Shown piece by piece: positions 54,101 to 63,100 of a stretch of DNA of 64,000 bases (positions are counted from its first letter, which is position 1; the number at the start of each line of letters is the position of its first letter). Below the pieces are notes generated by a model. The model was not told where the DNA came from. It made no database searches and worked only from the letters and a program-made list of their open reading frames with translations. This DNA comes from Axinella damicornis (lineage: Eukaryota > Porifera > Demospongiae > Axinellida > Axinellidae): the NCBI GenBank assembly GCA_963931865.1, contig OZ007510.1, forward strand, positions 8,161,399 through 8,225,398, in the 5' to 3' direction. The position numbers and the translations under genes were made by a program.

Positions 54101-57100
54101 ATCATGACAACACTTGACGATAAAGTGGCTCACGATGACAGTGTAATGGTATGTTTGATCTTGACCTCATCCCATGTGTCCTCAAACTATGATCAATGGT
54201 CCCTCCACCAATCATGTACATATGTTGTTATCACAGCAGCTAATCATAACAATGAGCATCTCCTCCAGATGCTGCACCTTTATGCTGTGGACCATGCCCT
54301 GGGGAGTCGGGAGCCCCCTCTGAAAAAGAAGGATTCTGAGGACAAGGAGAAAGCTACCCTCACTCAATGGCTGAACCAACTTAGGCTCTCACAGAATGCT
54401 ATCAATTCCATCCTCAGCCTCCCCTCTGAGAGCGAGCTGACCAAGAGAGCAAGGTGTGTGTATGTTTGTGAGTCAGGGCTGAGAGCGAGAGAATAGCTAT
54501 TTTCAAATCTCAGCCCTCGCATCTAATGTCAAAATACTTAAGTCCAATATTTTGAAAAGTGACCTCTTTCTTCTCTTTCCTCTCTTTCTTGTGGTGTGTA
54601 CTGTGTAGGATGAAGTGGCAGCTAATTCGAGCTCTGCAGATGTTTGTGGAGCACGTGGTTCTCAAGCATGAAGGGATGCTACCATATGCAAGACGACTGC
54701 TCTTAGTAAGATTAACTTTCACCTGTATGGCTCAATTGCAGAAAATGCAACCGTGCAGGTAATGTACTATCATGTTGACCTGTCCCCAGCACTTGAGGCA
54801 CGACACTGACTTCCTGAAGTCTAGCACTGTGGAGAGAGTGAAGAGACACCTGAACATAATGGACAGCGAACTCAGGGGCAAGCTAAAGTAGGCAACACTG
54901 AATATCACATGATATGTATCCTATTATTTGATGCCAAGTTGGTATAAAGCAGGGTTGGATACAAATATTTCTCTAGTTGTACTGCAGTAGCTGAGAAATG
55001 GTCATAGCAAGATCAACGTCTAATCTGAGGATCTGATACTATAAGAATGATTGCTTTCATAGGTCACAGTCAAAGAAGCTCACTCCCATTCGAAGGAGCT
55101 GTCGGGCCTTCTTCATGGAGCTAGTCTCCTCACTGTGCTTTGGTGCCCACTCAGCTCCTGAGCCAGATCTTATCAAGATGCTCATCAACATGGTGTTCAC
55201 AGAGGGACAGGAGGCGGACGTGGGGACATGTGACTTCAGTCCCTATCAAGAGGTCAGGAGCGATGAAGTGCCAATCATCCGATCCTTTCTGCTTCGACTG
55301 CTCCTGGAACACAAGTGAGTGCAAGATCAGTTATGAGAGTTCTTGTACGCCATTTGAATCTCTTCTTTGGAAAAGAAAAATTTGCTAATTTGTCTTGAAA
55401 CACAAACGGTTAATGTGACCCTCTCAGCATAAACACCCATACACCGCAAACGTTGAATATACGCTACGTGAGTTCAAAGTTCAAAGGTTACTCCAACAGT
55501 GTTCGCATGCGGTAGCCATTTCTAACACACGTAACAAACTGAATGTGTAACACTTCCCGTTTGTAACGCAAAATATTGTACGCGTGCTCTCATGCTATTG
55601 TTGGATGGCGTGGCAAACTGGAAGTCCTTCACATTTGCATACATTTTAAGTACCTTGTTAATCGAAATAAAGCGTATTGATCACATTCAGACACCCATAA
55701 CTTTGCACTGCGTGAGTCCAATTGTAGAATTTTACTTCCTTTGTGATCAGCAATAAACGTGGTCTCAGATAAATTAATGTAAACAATCTCAATTGCTACA
55801 AAATGCAGTGAATGGGTAGTTTATGCTGAGGGCATTATTTGTGGTGCTATTTGTTTTCATTCTACTGCCTACTGTCATGCGTCTCCCCTCCTTTATGCAG
55901 CACTGAGCAGGTGAAGGTACATCTGGAAGAATACTTCCGCAAGTCTCAGCAGGCACGGGGAAAACTGGACCAGAACCTCTGCCTGCTCTGCATACAGTGC
56001 TTTGAGGTGAGTAACACGTGTGAAGTTTGTGGTGCATGTGGTAGTGATGCCTGGGAACAGCGAATTAACAACCTCAAACAACCTCACCCCAGGATGCTCT
56101 CAACAAAGAGTACTCCCTGAAACCATCCCAAGAGAGAGCTACTGGAACCCTCGAGGAAGGCCACCAGGCCTTGCAACTCCACTCCAGTCACTCTCATGGC
56201 GAGATCTCACTTGGCTACATTGAGGGGGTGGCAAAGGTCCGGTTTGCCCTCTCTGTTGTTGCAGAACAGTTCCACAAACGTGTAACCATGAAGCCAGCCC
56301 TGCTTCATGTTGTCAGAACAGTGTGCACTGATCCCGCTATAAACCACATTGACAACACCGGACAGACTGACACCACCGGACCTGTCCTCTACCTCCTGAA
56401 GTTGATTGTGAGGCAGTTCGGCTTTCCCTGTCTCACAGAGGTGTCTGTGGAACACCCATGGGTTGTGCCCCATGAACTGAAGAAAGCAGATGAGGTAACC
56501 GTGCTAGCTGTCACGTGGGATTCATGTCGTCATTGATTAGCTACGAGATAGATCACTTACACCGATGACAATGGCTAGACAGGCTGCATTATTGTAAAAC
56601 AATCAGATATCACACAGCAAGACTAGCGTATCTTTTAGTCATCAAGCACGTTTGCTTGCACTTTATTTGCGTATACCAATTTGCAAGTACAAGCCAAATT
56701 TGCTGTGAACTTAACTGATGTACTGTTTCATTTTATTGTCTCAGGAGCAGCAAACAATAGATCCGTTTGTGATCTACAACCCTCTCTACTCGGTCTTGAG
56801 GGAATGTGTGAGTGGGGCTGTGTACGGGAAGCAGTTCCAACAGCTAACTGAGTCCACAAAGGTAGGTGCTGCTAGTAACACTACACATGATACATTCAAC
56901 TGAGGAATACCATACACCATACGAGGCGGATTATGCATAGGAACATTTTTACTCCATGTTGTACAGGCAATACTATCTAGTTCAACCTCCCTCTCCCCCC
57001 CCCCCCCCCCCACTCCAGGATCTAGTCCTCCAAGATGTTCCTCTTCTGCTCCTGGCTCTCTATGAGAAGGCTACTCTCAGTCGGGCTAGTGCCCTGCCCT

Positions 57101-60100
57101 CCAGACAGCTACTGCCTGATGTAAGAACAGTTCAACTTCACACACAGTGTTCTCATAGTACTGTTTGTGAATTACCGTTGTTACATGATTACAGGTGCTG
57201 GAAGAGTTGGACAAGTTCATCGAGGAGTGCAAAGTACTATCAAAAGAGGTTAGACCATCACGTGCTTGGTGTCTCAGATCCTACTCACATTCCATTTCTG
57301 TACCTTAGCTCCAGTGGATGGCAAGGTCATTAGTGACAAATGAGCAGGGGGGTCCCCTTGCCCAACTGGGGATTGCCCCTCGGCAACCCCTGCAGCACAG
57401 GACACTGGGCGCCATTGTGGTACACACAGCAGCTGTTTTCCTCTGCCGACAGAGGGTGGACATCCTGCAGCCTTTTGTGAACATGCTCAACAACCCTGCT
57501 GCACTGGTGGTAAGTGCATCACCAAGTGTATGTGAGTTTTGTTGGTGTGATTATGATACCATGCACTCTTACTGCAGAATGCCTATCTACCTACAATGCC
57601 TGAGGATATCCTCCCAGAAGCTAGGAGAGTTCTTGGAGGGGCGTTTTATGGTAATGACTACATCCAATAATGTATCCGCGTCTCTAATCATCAGTTGGAA
57701 GGTTCTTATAACAGATGTGATTTTCTCTTCAATACTTAAGAGTGTCCAAGAGGACATCCATACTTAGTGGGAGAGGTAAGCACTGTGTTATTATTATGGT
57801 GCATTTCAGTAGTGAGCACAACAATGGTTGTTCTTGCAGTGTGGGAGACCAGTGCAGGAGCTAACATGCAATGTGTGTGGGGCCCACATTGGAGGGGTCA
57901 GTCACCGGTTGAGACATGACAACAGAAATGCGAGGAGGTACAACACAATTGCTGATCTTTCAAGTGGAAGAAATGAGAGTTGCCCCCCAGATATATAGCA
58001 TCAAGGAACTCTTGAGTGACATGTCTATTCTGCATGGGGATAACTCATGATCTATGACAGTTCTCTGTGGCCCCTCTTCAGCAATGACAACACACAGACT
58101 GGCTACCCACTGGGATTGCCTGAGGGTCGCAGCACAGTGCCCTCTCCAGAACGAGGCCTCTCCCAAGCTGCCTGTTGCATTGTCAGGGCTCTCATGCACT
58201 CTGCCCTCCTCTGGGCCAGCTGCAACAATGAGGTAGTGGGGACACAGGACCATTGAGGTAAAGGAAAAACTGTATCCTTAAATTTGAACTTGTAATTTCC
58301 CAGGGTGCCATGGAGGGGCTAATGCAGCTTGTCAAGGAAAACATCCGTCCCCGGGATCTCCCGGAGTTCTTCTGGCACCACTTGGAACGAGATGTTGAAC
58401 TGCTGGGGAGGTCCATTGGGAGGAGCATGGACGAGTCTGCCATCACTATCCACCTTGTTATCAGGGAGATACTCCAGAGGAACCCTCCAACATGTGAGGA
58501 ACTTATGGTAGATGGTTTTCAGTCAAATTTCAACCAATCAGATGATTTTCACTACCATGCATGGAATAGGGAGGCTACTGCTACTTACTAGTCACTTGAC
58601 ATGAATATCACAGTTGAAACGAAGGTAAATGTTATGCAACCTCATATCCTCTCACTCACACTCCAGCTGCTGTGGTGTCAACAGTCACCTCTCTAGGAGC
58701 CAGGAATGCCAGAGAGCAGTGGGAGAACATCTTCAACCAGAACTACATACAGCCAGTACTGCAGGTATATTATATAATATGACTAGCTGGAGTACTATTA
58801 ACCACTGACTGTATGTCATGTTAAGAACCTGTTTCACTTCCCCCATGAGAGACAGCCCACATTCAGCTTCATTCATGATACTCTCTCTTCCTGCTGAAGG
58901 GACTGGAACAGAGGGTGACGGAAGCAATGCACTCCATTCTTAATGATGACAAACAAGGTTGGAAACACTGTCACTGCCAATTCCTCAATGCTCTAAACAG
59001 TGTTAGATGATGATAGTAGGTTTGTATGCAACTTGGTGACTTCCCATAACCTACCTTCCAAATTTTCCCTTCTTCCTCCCTCCCTCCTTAATTTCCTCCC
59101 TCATTCCTTCACTCAGAGCACGACCAGCTGTTCTACTTGGTATACGAGCGTGTGCAAGTGGCCGAAGGGAGCCTCAACCCCCACCTGTGGGCCTACCGCT
59201 TCTGCATCACACTGGAGCACCTCAGCCAGACTCTACAGCAGCAGAGCATGAGAAAGAAGTGTCCCATTCTGCATGCATTCTTACAAGAGGTGTGTTAGTC
59301 CTGGGGTAATTAAGTTAGACTACCTTCCAGTTTTTATGTGCACCTGTGCTCTGAGGTGTTCAATGGATGTACCTATTGCTTGTACACAAATTTCTACCAC
59401 AGTTTGTGGGCGTTCCTTTGATGTACTGCAGAGGATAAATCGCATAACCTCCGCTATGATGTCATAGCGGAGGTTATGCGATTTATCCTCTGCGGTACAT
59501 CAAAGGATCGCCACACTGTGCTGAGAATCAGAGAGTTGTAGCTGTCTAGCAGTCGGATCCAGCTACTAACTTGACTTGGACGTTATGTCTGTGGTAGAAG
59601 CCGGATCTACTACGTCGACTCGGAGGTTATGCGGTTTATCCTCCTTGGGAAAGTTTAGCCTCAGCTTCGCCTCGGCCAAACTTTCCCGCAGAGGATAAAT
59701 CGCATAACCTCTGCGTCGACGTAGTAGATCCTATACGTGTTCCTATAGAAGTCATATCAGTATGTGCATTTGATCACTGTAGGAGCCCAACCTTAGAGGA
59801 ACACAGTACCTACCGGACATTGTGCGACTACAGCAGTATCTCTATGACAGCTTCCACCACCGGCTAGACAGGAGAGAGGCAAGGACGATAACCATTGGAG
59901 AGTTCCTGCAGTCACGCCACCATGGTGAGCAGTCACTCAACAATCCACCGTATGCATATTATTCTTTGAAGGACATGGATGGACTATAGATAAACTGTAA
60001 TAGGTTGTTTGAAAACTTGTAATCTGCATCTTTGTTACACGCAGAGAACATCCGCAGTGAGTACCAAGAGATGGTGGAAAGTCTGCAGAAGGCCTGGGAG

Positions 60101-63100
60101 CTTGTAGGAGACAAGCTAAGGGACCATGGTAAATTCCCTTTCGCTCCTTTCCTCTCACAGTCCTTTGAATCCTCCCTCTCTTGCTCACACATGCACACAT
60201 GCTAGCTCGCCTCAGAGTGGATGAGAAGCATCTGCTTCCCTCCCTCACCCTCGACACTCCCCTGGAGTACCTCATCCCCACTACCACAGGAGCAGGAGCA
60301 TGCACCACGGCCCTGACTGACTTCCTGGTGCTCACACACAACAACTTTATCGAGAAATGCAGGGGCATTGTCAGCAAGCAAAACAAGAGGTGGACCATCT
60401 GATTGACTATTGACTATTGATCTTCCAAATTCAAGTTAGCGGTATCATTTCTTCCACTTGCAGCAATTCCCTGTGGCAAGAGCACAAGGTTCCCATCACA
60501 CACATCCATGGCTGCCACCTCCTCACCTATGAGCAGCAGCTTCCTTCCCTTGTGCTTTCTCACTGCCACTACTCCCTCGCCGTGGGAAAAGGCCAGGACA
60601 TTACCTACGACCTCCCAGCCCTTGAGAAACAGCTCCTGGATCGGTTCATCCATGGCAAGCCACTCATCCTCTCGGACATCCCCCAAGTGGCCTATCGGAA
60701 AGATGTTTATACTGCAGCCACCTTTGCTGTGGTTAGGAAGAATGTTACTCAGGTTTGCACCCAGAAAAAATAATGCAGACAACTGCCAGTAATTCACACA
60801 TCAGAAATCATTATGGTGTTATATTAAACTGCTCCTGTCACAGTTCGTCTCCTCCTCCATTCTAGTAATTCACACATCAGAAATCATTATGGTGTTATAT
60901 TAAACTGCTCCTGTCACATTTCGTCTCCTCCTCCATTCTCTCACCTGTAGGAGCCACTCCCCTCACGCATGCAGCAGGAGATTATTCAGGAGTTACGAAC
61001 CCCTGATCGCCTCAGAGAGACGCTGGACGTGGTGGACATTGTGCTGGGGTTCCTCTCCTCGGGAGGGGGGAAGGCTGACCGACTTCTGGGGGAGTACATC
61101 CACCACACACTCAAGATGAAGAGGAGACCCTTCAGTGAGAAGGTACCGGCATATTTTAGTTTATGTGGATACTCATGAACTACAAGTAATAAAAAACATT
61201 AAAAATGTATCAGGATGTAGGGATACCAGAACGGCAAAAAGTAAGGAAACAAGAGGGATGATAGAACATAACAGTGAAGTATACAATCACCCCTACAGAG
61301 ATCTTCTTCCATATATACATGTACAATGAAAAAAGATATGTAGGGGTAATTGTATACTTCACTGTTATGTTCAATCATCCCTCTTGTTTCCTTACTTTTT
61401 GCCGTTCTGGTATCCCTACATCCTGATACATTTTTAATGTTTTTTATTACTTGTTTATGTAATTTTGGGGGGGGGGGGGCAGCAGGCGCATGTTTGAGCT
61501 GAAGTTTGCTGCAGAAGTCAGTGATCTCACAGGCACCTGGGCAGTAGGTGTCCGTCCTTGCCGTGGTATGTGGACAATATTACTCAGGTATTACACATCC
61601 AGCATTGGCTGAAGAATCAGGCCCGGGCATCTCAAGTCAACTGTTCCCTACAAAGCCACTGAATTCTCCCTGTCTGAAGACCATGCATATGGCATAGGCA
61701 GTTTATAGTAGGGACATTCATATGGGTGTTGAGAGTTGAGATAGGCATTCACCCTGCTCACAGAATACAGTATAGGTAGCAATATAAGCTTAGCTAAAAT
61801 CATGCGTACAGGGACTAACCTCAGAAGAGTGTCTCGTTTGACAACACATCGGTGAACGTATCTTCCCCACTGTTTCTAATTCAGCGATCTTGAGTAATAA
61901 TTACGTATCGTTGCTAAGTGATCATTTAAGTGCGCATGCGTACAAACGTGAAAATGGCGTGACAAACGAAGCCATAGTTATTGAGTGGGCAGCTGCACCC
62001 GCCTGGTGAAGACTTGGAGGTAGCGAAAAAGCGATGGGACGTTGCACTGCTCGGTTGAAAATGCTGCTGTTTCGTGCGAAAACCATCGTGACAGATTGAG
62101 GCAACGTTGAGCTAAGTTGTCTGAAGAAAGAAGAAGAAGAAGAAGAAAGAAAGAAAGAAAGAAAAACAATTTGCCCGTTTTGCGAGTACCTGGTGAGGTA
62201 CTTTCGCGACGGTTTTTCGCGATGCGAGGAGTCTTGTCGGTCATGAAAACACTCGAAGATGAACGGTATGTGGTTATAAAGGCTTATAAGTGTACCGTTT
62301 CTGAGATTTGGAGAGATGTTTTTGTATTGGCATGTATTGCGTGTACGTCGTATCCCTACATATAGACTCTACCGAGTCTATGATAAACCTGAGGTGCCTG
62401 GGCTGTAGCATCTCTAGAATATGTATAGGTTTCCCTTGTGTATTTGGGGGTCGACAGTTTTTGCAGGAAACAGCAGCATGTTACAGTGAGTAGTACACAG
62501 TCAATCCGATATCGCTTTTTCACAAGTCTCACAAGGCACTTGAAACCACCCACTATGACTTCATTTGCAATGGATTACATACTGTACAGCTAGCCTCCTT
62601 CCCAGGCCACTTCTTAGACGGCTAGCTTATGACTCACTCCAAATAACACACTTTTATGTTATTTCACATACGTACTGCCAACACCATTTTTTTTGAAGTC
62701 GCTGAAGTTAGTACCCATAAATAGAATGTATACTAACACTACCCTCATACTCGGGCTGCACTTGCGAGCACTTCGGTAGTTTAGAGACCAAATCCCTTGT
62801 TACCATGGTTTAAATGTATGGTTGCAGTCTCAAACAGTATAGCCATTAATCCAACGTAGAGGAAGGTGTACCACTTACTTCTGTGCCTGGAGTAGCATGG
62901 GCGTAGCTAGCAATGAGGCAAGGGAGGCAGTTGCCTCCTCGCTTGTTCGGAGTCTCGCACACTCCGCGTACGATGTGCATTCGATCTGATGACAGAGACA
63001 GGAGCTATGCTGACCATGAGCCGGTGTATACTCTTAACGCTGATAGTGCTGCAAGTCTGGGACAGTCAGGGCACCGACATATTGCTGTAGTATTTCGAGA

